From contig JAQUVW010000005.1 of the NCBI GenBank assembly GCA_028693235.1, positions 124,001-188,000 of the forward strand: a stretch of DNA of 64,000 bases. Direction: 5' to 3'. The notes under the pieces are model-generated. The model was given only the letters and a program-made list of their open reading frames with translations. It made no database searches and was not told the origin of the DNA. Both the position numbers and the translations under genes were made by a program. Positions 8,136 through 17,582 of the stretch are shown in pieces (position 1 is the first letter of the stretch; each line of letters begins with the position of its first letter). Source of the stretch: Candidatus Gastranaerophilales bacterium (GTDB lineage Bacteria > Cyanobacteriota > Vampirovibrionia > Gastranaerophilales > Gastranaerophilaceae).

Positions 8136-10643
8136 TTATGCTCTTTTTTTGTTCGGCATTTTAGGTTCTTCAGCTTCTTCTTCTTGTCTTATGAAACCTA
8201 CCATTTCCGTTAAAAGTTCTTTTGTGCTTTGACCGTTTTCATCTTTTGCAAGAGCAACTTTGATATCTTTTGTCTTGTTTTTTTGTTCTTCAGGTGTAAG
8301 GCTTGAGTCGTGAAGAATATCGTAGTTTTTCTTTAATTCTTCATAAACTTTTTTGTGGTCGTTTTCAATTTCTCCATCTATTTTTACGCAAAGAGGAGTA
8401 TCAAGTTCGACATTTGGTAAATCAACCCTGCCACCTGCTGCACCGCCGTGACCGCCACCGCCGAAAAGACTTGCCAAAAGTTCTGCGTGATTGCTGGCAC
8501 CTCCTGAACGTAGAGATAATCTCAATCCGTTTTGGGTTGCAATTTCAGAATTTTCTGTAATATAGCCTTCTTTTTTATCTTGAATTAATAAAATTGCGAT
8601 TTTGTCGTCAGCATAAGGTGAGTCATAAATTTCTTTTGCTCTGTCTGCTAAAGAAGCTGATTTACCTCCGTTATTTCCTATTTTGGGGTTGGCAACTTTT
8701 TCAGGGTCTGCTTTTAAAGCACTCATAACTTCTGAATATTTAAAGCCGTTTTGGACATCCAAGAGTGTCATATCAGGGTCTTGGGACAAAGAGTCATTCC
8801 ATATTTCATACATTTGCGGATAGTCAATGGAAATAAAACCGACGCCCAAGTCTTCGTTGACTTCTTTGCTATCAAGTGCGTAGGTTAGCATTTTGTCACG
8901 AGGAGATAGCTTCCCATCTTCTTGTATATTGCTCAAGACCTTGTCCGGTACATCATAGGTGATGTTATCTCTGAGCCATTTTTTATTGATTTGACCTTTT
9001 GAATTTGTTTCAAGTTCGTCAATTAACCATTTAGACATCCCTTCAGGTAGGAAGTTCGGTCTTTGATTGACCGGGACTTTCATGTGTTCAGGCAATAGGT
9101 TTGCGGTTCTTGTGAAAGAGCCGGTGTCTGTTGAAGTGCCTGTTATTACGCTTGCTACGAATTTTTTTGCATTATCAAGGCTGTCTTGCATTGTTTTTCC
9201 TAGGATACCTGCTCTATCTGCTATTATTGTAACAAGTTGTGTTGCGGCAGGTACTGAGTCGCATACGAGTGCAAGATTATTTTCATGAATTTGGTTCATG
9301 TCAACGCCTGTTTCATCTTTTGCATCGTTCCATTCATTGATTCTATGAGGGTGGTGGTCGATGTAGATTACGTTATTTGCATCTTCAATGTAATCTTTGA
9401 AAGCACTTGTGAAACGTTTTGGAGTCGGGACATCCATTATCATTACTAAGTCATATTTTTTCTTGTCTTTTCCTTCTAATGGATTTGGGTCAAAAAGTTT
9501 GTCGGGATTTTTTAAATCCTCTAGTTCTTTTTCAAATATTTTAATTTGAGATTCTGTACTTTTTGTTTGTTCTTTGGCTTTTAAAGTTTCAATATTCTTT
9601 TCAACCATTTCAATTCTATCAGGATTGTAGGGGCGTTTTACGCTTTCAATTCCCGGCATTTTATCTCTGAAAAGCCCTGGGATTTTGTCATCTACGGCAC
9701 AATCTATATGCTTATCAGGATATGCTCCTTGGATTGCTGTTTGCATTCCGATTACGCAACCTAAAGTGTCGCCATCAGGTTTGCAGTGCCCGAGTAGCAA
9801 TATGTTTTTATTTTTTGGATTGTTTATTTCTTTTGAAATTTGGGTTATAGCGTTGTTGATTTCCAATTTCGCTTTAGGACCGTTTGATGCTTTTTCTACA
9901 TCGAAAATTCTTTCCAAAACCTCCGTTGGTGATACTTTCGGTTGGTAAAGCATTACAGAATCGCTGATTCTTTTGTCTTTGGAGTTAAGCATTTTGTCAA
10001 AAGTTTTTTGTGCGTCAACTTTTTTATAAGGGTCATTTCCTGTGTATTGGAGGTTTACTCTAACGCCTATTGTCGGAGCTCCTTTTGAGTTTCCTGCAAT
10101 CACGTTAGAAAGTACAAATTTGAAGTCTTGGTTTCCTTTGTTCTTGCCTTTTTTGCCACTTCCAATCAATTTTAACAACGGGTCAGTGAGTTCATCAGGG
10201 ACTCTCCCGATTGGTCCAAATGACGGGTCTGAAAGTTCTATTATATTTTTACCGTTAATTTGGGCTGTTCTGTATCTCAATTCGCGACCTTCTTTCCAGT
10301 CGCTTTGAGCCAATTTGATTACATTTGCATCTTTAGCAAAACCTGATGCTCCTAAACTGCCTTTTTGGTGTGCAGAAACGCCTCTTACTTTCATTTGTAT
10401 AGAGGGCTTTTCTTCTCTTATCGGGTTTTGCAAATTTCCGCTGAATGCAATTCTTAATGCGTTACCCTTGCGTTCAGTTCTAATAACGGGGGCAAGTGCA
10501 CTTTTCGATAACTGAAAACTATCAGTTTGCATCGGGGCTATCATTGGACTTATAAAGCCGTTTGCTTTCTTAATTTCAGGGTAAAATCCACCTCTAACTC
10601 CTACAACAGAACTTCCTATTTGCATAACACACAACCTCTTCAA
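8136..10643 (-). CDS. large DHH/DHHA1 phosphoesterase-like protein
   Basis: The 835-residue protein contains a DHH-family phosphoesterase of the NrnA/GdpP/RecJ superfamily. Motif I is GHCKPDGDTLG near residue 283, the DHH motif is IDHHPHR near 428, and a TGTSTDTGSF motif follows. The DHHA1 glycine-rich substrate loop (GGGGHGGAAGG) lies near residue 728. Relatives degrade nanoRNA, pAp or cyclic dinucleotides using Mn2+. This one is more than twice the length of NrnA. It has an N-terminal extension of about 270 residues, a charged insertion between motif I and DHH, and a long segment before DHHA1. No signal peptide or transmembrane segment is evident, so it is probably cytoplasmic. The substrate cannot be told from sequence. 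Confidence 0.82.
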   Translation of the reverse strand: MKRLCVMQIGSSVVGVRGGFYPEIKKANGFISPMIAPMQTDSFQLSKSALAPVIRTERKGNALRIAFSGNLQNPIREEKPSIQMKVRGVSAHQKGSLGASGFAKDANVIKLAQSDWKEGRELRYRTAQINGKNIIELSDPSFGPIGRVPDELTDPLLKLIGSGKKGKNKGNQDFKFVLSNVIAGNSKGAPTIGVRVNLQYTGNDPYKKVDAQKTFDKMLNSKDKRISDSVMLYQPKVSPTEVLERIFDVEKASNGPKAKLEINNAITQISKEINNPKNKNILLLGHCKPDGDTLGCVIGMQTAIQGAYPDKHIDCAVDDKIPGLFRDKMPGIESVKRPYNPDRIEMVEKNIETLKAKEQTKSTESQIKIFEKELEDLKNPDKLFDPNPLEGKDKKKYDLVMIMDVPTPKRFTSAFKDYIEDANNVIYIDHHPHRINEWNDAKDETGVDMNQIHENNLALVCDSVPAATQLVTIIADRAGILGKTMQDSLDNAKKFVASVITGTSTDTGSFTRTANLLPEHMKVPVNQRPNFLPEGMSKWLIDELETNSKGQINKKWLRDNITYDVPDKVLSNIQEDGKLSPRDKMLTYALDSKEVNEDLGVGFISIDYPQMYEIWNDSLSQDPDMTLLDVQNGFKYSEVMSALKADPEKVANPKIGNNGGKSASLADRAKEIYDSPYADDKIAILLIQDKKEGYITENSEIATQNGLRLSLRSGGASNHAELLASLFGGGGHGGAAGGRVDLPNVELDTPLCVKIDGEIENDHKKVYEELKKNYDILHDSSLTPEEQKNKTKDIKVALAKDENGQSTKELLTEMVGFIRQEEEAEEPKMPNKKRA

Positions 10644-10837
10644 TCTTATTGTTTATTCCACATTTTAAAATTTTATTTTAGAAACCGATTATTAAGTTAT
10701 AATGCATTTTTTTTGGTTTTTTTGCTAGTGATTTTAATTTTGATAAATCACCTTTTTGTGTATTCTTATGTTATGAGTGAGTTTGTTCAGTTTTAATTAT
10801 TGTGAAAAAAGTATTAAGTTTTCTTAATGTAGACATA

Positions 10838-10877
10838 AAAAAGCGGATTTCGTAAATCAAATTTACAAAATCCGCCT
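10838..10877 (-). terminator. intrinsic terminator of the SLH gene
   Basis: The stem GGCGGATTTTGTAAA / TTTACGAAATCCGC (leftward reading), with a short AT loop, is followed by a run of T. It lies about 30 bp after the SLH gene stop. Confidence 0.85.
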
Positions 10878-10905
10878 TGAAATATAAAGTTATTAGTTAA
10901 AATAT

Positions 10906-12066
10906 TTATTTTTTATCTTCGATAATAATGCCGGTAGACATATTTACTTTTATTGGTTGAAGAAGTTGAATATCCACGACTTTACCTTTTTCTATATTAA
11001 CTTTCGCACCTTTGAAAACTGTATGCAAGAATTTTTGCCAAAAGTTTTTATAAACCAAATCCGTATTAGCCAAGGCTCTAAAGTTTGCGACTTGATTAGT
11101 CGGTGTTTTGATAGATTTTGTTTCAAGAATTATTTTCCCGTTGCGAATAAAATATCTGCCGACCTTTACGTCTAATACTTGTCCGGCGATGGGGCTATCT
11201 TCTACAATCAAAAGATATTTTTCTTTTGTTACAAAGTTCTTTGGAGTTTTTGTAACAAATACTTCTGCAAGTTTTGATTTTTGAGAAGAAACGGAATTAG
11301 ACATAATCACAGGAAGAATTGTGCCTGCGGGAATTGTCCCTATATTTCCTTCAACTATTGCGTTTTCAATTATTATGCCTTCAGCGGATTTTGGTTTCAT
11401 TGCTTCTCTTAATTTTTTATTCGCGTTAATTTGTACCTGCTCTCTCAAGTTATATAAGAAAACAGCTAGTTCTGCTCTTGTTGCAGGTCTTTCTGCTGCC
11501 AAAATATTTTCTTGCCCGGGGACTTTTGCTATAACGCCTAAAATTTCTGCTTTACCTGCTATAATAATGACCCAGTCCGGAGTTGTTTTGTAGTCTTTAT
11601 ATGTTTTAGCCAAAGTCATTTTTGCTTGTTCTTCTGTAATATTGCCTGTCTCGAGGGCATTTGTTACAAAAGCCATAGCTTGAGCTCTTGTTACATCAGC
11701 TTCTGGATGAAAACAATTGTCAGGAGAACGCTTAATAATATCAAATCTTACTGCTCTTTGTATCATGTTCCAAGCCCAAAAGTCAGTGTTGATATCATCA
11801 AAGTTGATTATTTCCTTCAAATCGGCATTTTCTTGTCCTACTGCCTTAATAACCATAGTGGCAAACTCTGCTCTCGTTACATTTTCATCGGGGTGAAAAG
11901 ATTTATCAGGATACCCCACTACAACGCCTTGTTCAGACAAAGCCTCAATTTGCTTATACGCCCAATGGTCTTTATTGAGGTCGGTGTATTCTGCTGCAAA
12001 GGCTTGCGTTGTTCCAATAACAAGCAGTCCTAATAATACAAAAAATTTGCATATCAATTTATTCAT
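10906..12066 (-). CDS. SLH-domain envelope protein
   Basis: The 386-residue exported protein has a signal peptide ending AFA and three S-layer-homology repeats. They lie at about 27-75 (DLNKDHWAYKQIEALSEQG then VTRAEF), 88-136 (DINTDFWAWNMIQRA then VTRAQA) and 150-205 (RPATRAEL). The C-terminal 180 residues are beta-rich, and include VEGNIGTIPAGTILPVIMSN and a basic segment, and match no family I recognise. SLH domains bind secondary cell-wall polymers or peptidoglycan. In cyanobacteria and relatives they often anchor outer-membrane porins, but this protein is too short for a porin barrel. It is a single gene with its own terminator. Confidence 0.9.
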   Translation of the reverse strand: MNKLICKFFVLLGLLVIGTTQAFAAEYTDLNKDHWAYKQIEALSEQGVVVGYPDKSFHPDENVTRAEFATMVIKAVGQENADLKEIINFDDINTDFWAWNMIQRAVRFDIIKRSPDNCFHPEADVTRAQAMAFVTNALETGNITEEQAKMTLAKTYKDYKTTPDWVIIIAGKAEILGVIAKVPGQENILAAERPATRAELAVFLYNLREQVQINANKKLREAMKPKSAEGIIIENAIVEGNIGTIPAGTILPVIMSNSVSSQKSKLAEVFVTKTPKNFVTKEKYLLIVEDSPIAGQVLDVKVGRYFIRNGKIILETKSIKTPTNQVANFRALANTDLVYKNFWQKFLHTVFKGAKVNIEKGKVVDIQLLQPIKVNMSTGIIIEDKK

Positions 12067-12157
12067 AAAATTCTCCTTCTTGACATAATGTCTATGGAGC
12101 TATTTTACTTTATGATTGAAAATTTTGCAATGAATCAGCAAAAATGGAAATTTCTAT

Positions 12158-12520
12158 TTATTCAAAATCAGGGTGCGGTTCTTTGCGGTGCTTACTTTTA
12201 GCGTTTTTTTCTTCTTTTTTCTTTTTTTCTTCAAGAATTTTTTGAGGCGAATTGTCTTTTAAAACATTTGCAACATTCATCATAGCAAGAGAGTTGAGAG
12301 TGGCTCTTAGTTGGGCACTTCTATCTGTATATGCGTTTTTATTGAAATTGTTGTCTTCTTCGCCTTGTTCCATAGCAAAATATTCGGTGCCTTGTCCCAT
12401 TTTTTCATCAGACATTTTGGCAGCGGTACCTGAGATGTCCCCACTTTTGAAGGTGAGGCTGCTTCCTATTCCGAATACGCTCGCAGAGCGATTGTCTACC
12501 ACTTTTTTACTCTCTTTCAA
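12158..12520 (-). CDS. small Lys-rich protein of unknown function
   Basis: The 120-residue hydrophilic protein has no signal peptide or membrane segment. Residues 10-30 contain SVFGIGSSLTFKSGDISG, residues 65-90 could form a helix (QLRATLNSLAMMNVANVL), and the tail is strongly basic (KKKKEEKNAKSKHRKE). The longest frame starts at TTG 12520 without a convincing ribosome site. A GTG six codons later is preceded by GAGAG at better spacing. I do not recognise the family. Confidence 0.55.
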   Translation of the reverse strand: MKESKKVVDNRSASVFGIGSSLTFKSGDISGTAAKMSDEKMGQGTEYFAMEQGEEDNNFNKNAYTDRSAQLRATLNSLAMMNVANVLKDNSPQKILEEKKKKEEKNAKSKHRKEPHPDFE

Positions 12521-12897
12521 GTTTACTTTTACGTGTTTAATTTAAACAATTATACAGTTTTTGTTTCATTTAGACAACTAATCTTATGGTCTAAATTTAT
12601 ACCGGTCAATTATTAACTTACTCACTCGTTACAATTTGGTGTCGTTGTTGGTTTCTAAAATTTGCCACCAATGTATTAAAACCCAAACTATTATTTTTTT
12701 GCTAGTAAATCTGAAAAAACTTTTCTTTTTGCCATATTTATTGTAAAAAATACAATTTTTAATTCGAAACGAAATGTTAAGAAATTTAAACCGCTAAAAC
12801 CCTTATTTTATCTATCGAATAGAAATATCTTGCCCTCCTATATAATTGTCGGATAATTATTTTAGAAAAAGAGTATATCTGCATTGGAGTATGAGAG
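12521..12897. other. AT-rich divergent intergenic region, 377 bp
   Basis: The region must hold the promoters of the leftward gene at 12520 and the rightward TolC-like gene. A TATAAT hexamer at 12840-12845 reads towards the latter, and a GGAG element lies just before its ATG. I see no gene or structured RNA. Confidence 0.5.
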
Positions 12898-15312
12898 ATG
12901 AAAAAACTATTTACGACAATTTTGAGTGTGTTGATGTTATGGCTGTACTCAGGCATGAATCTGGCTGTCATCGCCGCAACCCAAACTAAATCAGCCCAAG
13001 TTGCTAAAACTTGTGCGGTTCACCATGTTGAAAAACGACCAATTACATTTGCTTTTGTTTTTGACGGACCTTCTGATAAAAATCAACAGGTTCTTAAACA
13101 ATTTCAATCGACTATTTCTAAGTCGGTTTCTTGTGATTATACAGCGACTTTCCCTTCTAACTTAATATATACGGGTGATTGGACAGAATCAGGGGTCAAA
13201 AAAGTCAGTGATAAAGCTTTGGCTTCAAATGCTGTTATGGTAATTTCGCTCGGCTATATTTCTTCCAAATATTATGCTGAACTTAAAAATAAAAATAAAT
13301 TCGTTATTACTATTGACCAGTATGGTTTGCGTGGATTTGGCAAGGATATTTTTAATCCTGTCCATGAAGCTTGTGAAAAATTACAACTGTTTAAAAGACT
13401 CACCAATTACAATAAAGTCGCAATTTTGATTAACGAAAGCTATTACAAAACTCAAAAAGATTGGTACAAGTTTTTAGAGCATGAATTAAAACCTACAAAT
13501 ATAAATTATAATATTATTTCGGTGAACAACAATGTTGATGGCGTTCTTGCTAAAATACCTGCCGATACCGATGCTGTTTTTGTTACTCCTTTATATAATT
13601 TGTCTGTTAGTCAAAGAAAAGAATTATTTGACAATCTGGCAAATAAAAAAATTAAAACATTCTCCTCTGTTGGTAAAGAAGATGTCGAACTCGGGGCGTT
13701 GTTGGGGTCCGGGTCTTTGGATTTGGATAAAAAACTTGCTGAGGCTACATCTTTCAATATCCAAGGTGTTTTGAAAGGTGAAGGATATAAATCAGAAAAA
13801 TTATATTTCTATGAAGATAATATCCTTGCTATAAATATGGATACGGCTGACAAAATAGGCTATATCCCTCATCTTAGATTGTTGAATAATGCTGAGGTGA
13901 TTTCTACAAAGAAAAATAAAACTTATACTTTGGGTACTGTTTTTTCAACTTTGGAACAACAAAACTTAGATATCGAAAGAAAAAGATTGCTTGTTAAGGC
14001 GGCTAAAAATTCTGTCTGGTCTGCTTCTTTAAAATATCTTCCAACCTTGAACATGACTTTAGGCTACCAAAAATATGATAATGAATTTGCTGAATCTGCA
14101 AAACTTACTACTCCCGAAGAAACCGGTATTTTCAAAATCGGTCTTGACCAAATGATTTATTCACCTGCTCTTGTGACAAATATATTAATCAAGAAAAAGA
14201 AGCTTGATTTCCAAAAAGCTGAACAAACCGTCACAGAGCAAAATATGGGAATTGACGTTGCCCTTTTGTATTTACAAACTTTAATGCTTGAAAATGCAAT
14301 AAAAAATCAAAAAGATTATGTCAAAGAATCACGTGAAAATCTCGCAATTTCAAGAGTAAGAGAAAAAATGGGCTTCTGCGGAAAAGAAGAAACCCTAAGG
14401 TGGGCTTCGCAACTTAATATCAACGAACAACACCTTTTGGAAATGACTGCTGATTATAAAAACGTAAAATTGAATATCAGCAAGCTATTGAATAATCCCC
14501 AAAATGTTGATTTTGACCTTTCTCAATTAAAAGCTGATGACCCTGCTTTCTATACTAAAGATTTACATGTAATAGATTATGTGAGAACTCCTGTCGCTCT
14601 TGAAAACTTTACTCAAATGCTCGTAGATGAGGCGATTTTTGTTGCTCCTGAATTATCTAAGCTTAGAGCTGCCATCAAAATGAAAAATGATGAGGCAGGC
14701 ATGTATTATCAAAAATTTATTTTGCCTGACGCTAAATTGTCCCTTGAATACACCTCTTTATTTGGTAGAGAATATTCAAGCCCGATGGCTATACCTATAC
14801 CTGTTATGGGTAGGTCTATTGTTCTTCCTCCGGCTAATGCTACAAACGGAAGGTTGGGTATCTTTGCTCAGTGGAAACCGATTGAAGGCGGTACTAAAAT
14901 TGCTGAAATCGCAAGAATTAACAATGAGAAAAAAGAACTTAATAGATATATGGACGAAGTAAAAATTCAATTGGAAGAAGAAATTCGTGGCGTTGTAAAC
15001 AAAGCTATATCTGCTTATTTCAGTATTGAAAAAAATTACAAGGCTATGTTTGCGGCTCAAGAAAATTATCTCCAAGTTAAAGATATGTACTGGAAAGGTA
15101 AGGCCCCTATTACGCAGTTAATCGATGCTCAAAATATCTATCTTGAAGCTAAATTGAAGGCTGCTAATTCACAATACGATTTCTTTAAACAGCTTGTATG
15201 GGTGCAAAGAGGCTTGTGCTCTGTGAACTGGGAAACAGCTTCACCTGAAGCTAAAGCATGGATTCAAAAAGTCAAAGACAATCTCGTCGAGATGAAAGAC
15301 ATAAGACTTTAA
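12898..15312 (+). CDS. TolC-family outer-membrane factor with N-terminal substrate-binding-like domain
   Basis: The 804-residue exported protein has two parts. After a signal peptide (residues 1-29), residues about 45-320 resemble a periplasmic substrate-binding protein of the ABC_sub_bind type: alternating beta strands and helices such as TFAFVFDGPSDKNQQVLKQF, AVMVISLGYISS and DAVFVTPLYNLS. Residues about 345-800 look like a TolC outer-membrane efflux protein, with long helical hairpins, SLKYLPTLNMTLGYQ, and a second repeat ending ITQLIDAQNIYLEAKLKAA. TolC proteins form trimeric outer-membrane channels of about 450 residues, so the N-terminal half is an added module. No pump genes are adjacent. 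A strong terminator follows. Confidence 0.82.
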   Translation: MKKLFTTILSVLMLWLYSGMNLAVIAATQTKSAQVAKTCAVHHVEKRPITFAFVFDGPSDKNQQVLKQFQSTISKSVSCDYTATFPSNLIYTGDWTESGVKKVSDKALASNAVMVISLGYISSKYYAELKNKNKFVITIDQYGLRGFGKDIFNPVHEACEKLQLFKRLTNYNKVAILINESYYKTQKDWYKFLEHELKPTNINYNIISVNNNVDGVLAKIPADTDAVFVTPLYNLSVSQRKELFDNLANKKIKTFSSVGKEDVELGALLGSGSLDLDKKLAEATSFNIQGVLKGEGYKSEKLYFYEDNILAINMDTADKIGYIPHLRLLNNAEVISTKKNKTYTLGTVFSTLEQQNLDIERKRLLVKAAKNSVWSASLKYLPTLNMTLGYQKYDNEFAESAKLTTPEETGIFKIGLDQMIYSPALVTNILIKKKKLDFQKAEQTVTEQNMGIDVALLYLQTLMLENAIKNQKDYVKESRENLAISRVREKMGFCGKEETLRWASQLNINEQHLLEMTADYKNVKLNISKLLNNPQNVDFDLSQLKADDPAFYTKDLHVIDYVRTPVALENFTQMLVDEAIFVAPELSKLRAAIKMKNDEAGMYYQKFILPDAKLSLEYTSLFGREYSSPMAIPIPVMGRSIVLPPANATNGRLGIFAQWKPIEGGTKIAEIARINNEKKELNRYMDEVKIQLEEEIRGVVNKAISAYFSIEKNYKAMFAAQENYLQVKDMYWKGKAPITQLIDAQNIYLEAKLKAANSQYDFFKQLVWVQRGLCSVNWETASPEAKAWIQKVKDNLVEMKDIRL

Positions 15313-15326
15313 ATTCAACATAAAAT

Positions 15327-15356
15327 AAGAGGTAATCAATTTGATTACCTCTTTTT
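15327..15356 (+). terminator. intrinsic terminator after the TolC-like gene
   Basis: The perfect stem AAGAGGTAATCAA / TTGATTACCTCTT is followed by a T-run. The A-run on the other side could also serve the convergent gene. Confidence 0.88.
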
Positions 15357-15388
15357 AATTTCTCGTGTTTTGGTCTCTTATTTTACGT

Positions 15389-16990
15389 TTATTTTGTTGT
15401 TTCAGGAGTTGTGTTTTTTGTTATGCTTGCATTTAAGTCAAAACCTTTGAATGCGTTTGGCATTTTTTCATTTTGTAATTTTAAAGCTTGTTGTTTAGCT
15501 GCTTCCATTTCTTTTTCACGTTTAACTTTTTTTTCGGTTACGCTTCTGTTGTATCTCGGTAAAATTATTCCGAGTGAAACGATAGAAAATGCTAAGCCTG
15601 CAAGTTGAGAAACTGAACGCATATTCTTTGAGGTAACATCTGTTATTTCGTCAAATGATTTCAATTTGTAATTCTTAACCCAATTCCAGAAACGTTTCGG
15701 GAGAGCTTTTGTTTTGTCATCAGCTACAAGTTTGTTTATAATATGAACATCGGGCTTTTTCTTTTCAATCAATGTCGCCGCAGCTTTTTCTGCATAATCG
15801 CCAAGGAAATATAAACCTGAAAAAGATGCTAAATCTCTAACAGTAGATTCTCTAAGTTCGTTTTTATCTTCAGCTGCAAACATTCTGCTGGCGAATGTGC
15901 CTGTAGCTATCCATCTACATTGGTCAAGGGTTGGAAACATTCCTTTGAATTGAAGCATTTTTAAACTTGGTTTTTTCATCATTGATAATGTTGCAAGTCC
16001 TATCATTGCTCCGGCTGCTGCACATTTTTCCATGAAGAATGTACTCTTTTCAGCAGTGGTCATTTCTTTTTGAGTATTTTTGCCTTTGCCGAAATCTTTA
16101 TATATAGGAGCACCTTTTTGTTTATATTTATGTCTTGTTATTGCTCTATTTATGTATTGCATAGACATTGCGAGCGGCATTATTATGCCTAAGCCGATTA
16201 AACTTTTTGTGTTAATCATTTTCTTTGCTGATTTCGCAAAATCATCAATATTGTCTGAAACATTTTTATTTAAAAATTTTCTACCTAATTCTACTTGGTC
16301 TCTCAATAAGTCTGAAAGGTTAGAGGAAAAAGCTTTTTTATCACCGACAAATCTTATAGTTTCGGCAGATTTTGTTTCGCCTATAAGTAATTTATAAGCT
16401 TCTCCTATAGCTGTTTTAGTTTCTTTTTTTGTAGCGTTGGTATTAGTTATAGTATTTGTTAATATATCTACGGCTTTATCAATATTTTTTTTGTCGACTC
16501 TGCCGTCTTCAACGAAGCTGTGGAATTTGTCTGTGTCGAAACCTTCTAGGCTTTCTATAGTTTTGCGGACAAACTTGTGCGTATCTTTGCCGACTTCATC
16601 ACTTTTGTATATGGAGCTTAATTTTTGTATAGTGTTTTCATCTGCCCAAGATTTAGACATATCAACATTTTTAAAGTTGTGCATTATAGGTTTATTTATT
16701 AATTTTGCAACACCTAAAACAAAAAAGCTAGGGATTAGACAATTTACGATTAGTCCTGAAAATTCACGTCTTGCTGTTTCAATTGCAGCAGGAATGCCTG
16801 TCTTAAGGTCTACGACAGTTCTTGGCACATTTGTAGCTACTGTGTCGACAAACGATACTTTTAGCATTGGTTGAGCTTCCATTCCACTCAAAACCGTAGT
16901 AAGTCCGTCTGCTAAACCTTTAAAATTTTGTTTTTTAGCATTAACAGTATTTGCGTAATTTTGTTTTGGAATTTGATTATTTACTAACAT
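15389..16990 (-). CDS. membrane protein of unknown function
   Basis: The 533-residue protein has hydrophobic segments near 80-100 (GLIVNCLIPSFFVLGVAKLI), 262-282 (LIGLGIIMPLAMSMQYINRA), 330-345 and 475-492 (LAGLAFSIVSLGIILPRYN). Between them lie charged helical domains. The N-terminus is hydrophilic and contains KQNFKGLADG. The C-terminal tail is a basic, Gln-rich helix (VKREKEMEAAKQQALKLQ). No family is recognised. It is transcribed on its own, convergent with the TolC-like gene. Confidence 0.75.
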   Translation of the reverse strand: MLVNNQIPKQNYANTVNAKKQNFKGLADGLTTVLSGMEAQPMLKVSFVDTVATNVPRTVVDLKTGIPAAIETARREFSGLIVNCLIPSFFVLGVAKLINKPIMHNFKNVDMSKSWADENTIQKLSSIYKSDEVGKDTHKFVRKTIESLEGFDTDKFHSFVEDGRVDKKNIDKAVDILTNTITNTNATKKETKTAIGEAYKLLIGETKSAETIRFVGDKKAFSSNLSDLLRDQVELGRKFLNKNVSDNIDDFAKSAKKMINTKSLIGLGIIMPLAMSMQYINRAITRHKYKQKGAPIYKDFGKGKNTQKEMTTAEKSTFFMEKCAAAGAMIGLATLSMMKKPSLKMLQFKGMFPTLDQCRWIATGTFASRMFAAEDKNELRESTVRDLASFSGLYFLGDYAEKAAATLIEKKKPDVHIINKLVADDKTKALPKRFWNWVKNYKLKSFDEITDVTSKNMRSVSQLAGLAFSIVSLGIILPRYNRSVTEKKVKREKEMEAAKQQALKLQNEKMPNAFKGFDLNASITKNTTPETTK

Positions 16991-17561
16991 TCAGCCTTTT
17001 CCCGATTGGCTATTAGAAGCCGTCTAGTCTATTATTATTTTAGGTTTAAATCTTTATGATAACTGCTTTTTCAATTATCCCTCAATATTTGTATGTCCCC
17101 TTCACCGGAAATACAATTTTATGATATCAATTTAAAGTCGGAACACAAATTAAATTGCATGAGGAGGTTTCGTGTGTTTTCTTTAAATCAAGTGAAAAAT
17201 TCAAATTTACTTGTTTTTTTATAAAAATTTTAATAATTTTATTTTAAAAAAGACGTAATCGGTTATAAAAATTACAAATTTGATAAATTTTTGGGTTAAA
17301 AATTCAACTTTACGTTTCTTAAAAAATACAATCAATTTAAGATAGCAAGTCCTGATTTTAAAATTGTTACATTTATAAAATTTTCGGATAATGCTAAACC
17401 CTTATAAATAAAGACCGTGTCAAAACTAACTTCTACTTATGTAACAATATCGATGTTATATTGCCACAAATTGGCAAAAAATTTTATTATATAACTTATA
17501 TGATTACTAGAAAAAATTGGTATTATGAGTGTTCGAGTTTCCCCAGTGTGTATAGTGGGTT
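16991..17561. other. very AT-rich divergent intergenic region, 571 bp
   Basis: No convincing gene is visible. A strong Shine-Dalgarno-like GAGGAGG (17161-17167) precedes a GTG at 17174, but the frame has only 16 codons and may be a remnant. A short palindrome, TTGCCA-5-TGGCAA, lies at 17461-17477 upstream of the rightward gene. Promoters for both flanking genes must lie here. Confidence 0.4.
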
Positions 17562-17582
17562 ATGGTGAAAGAGACGGTTTGT

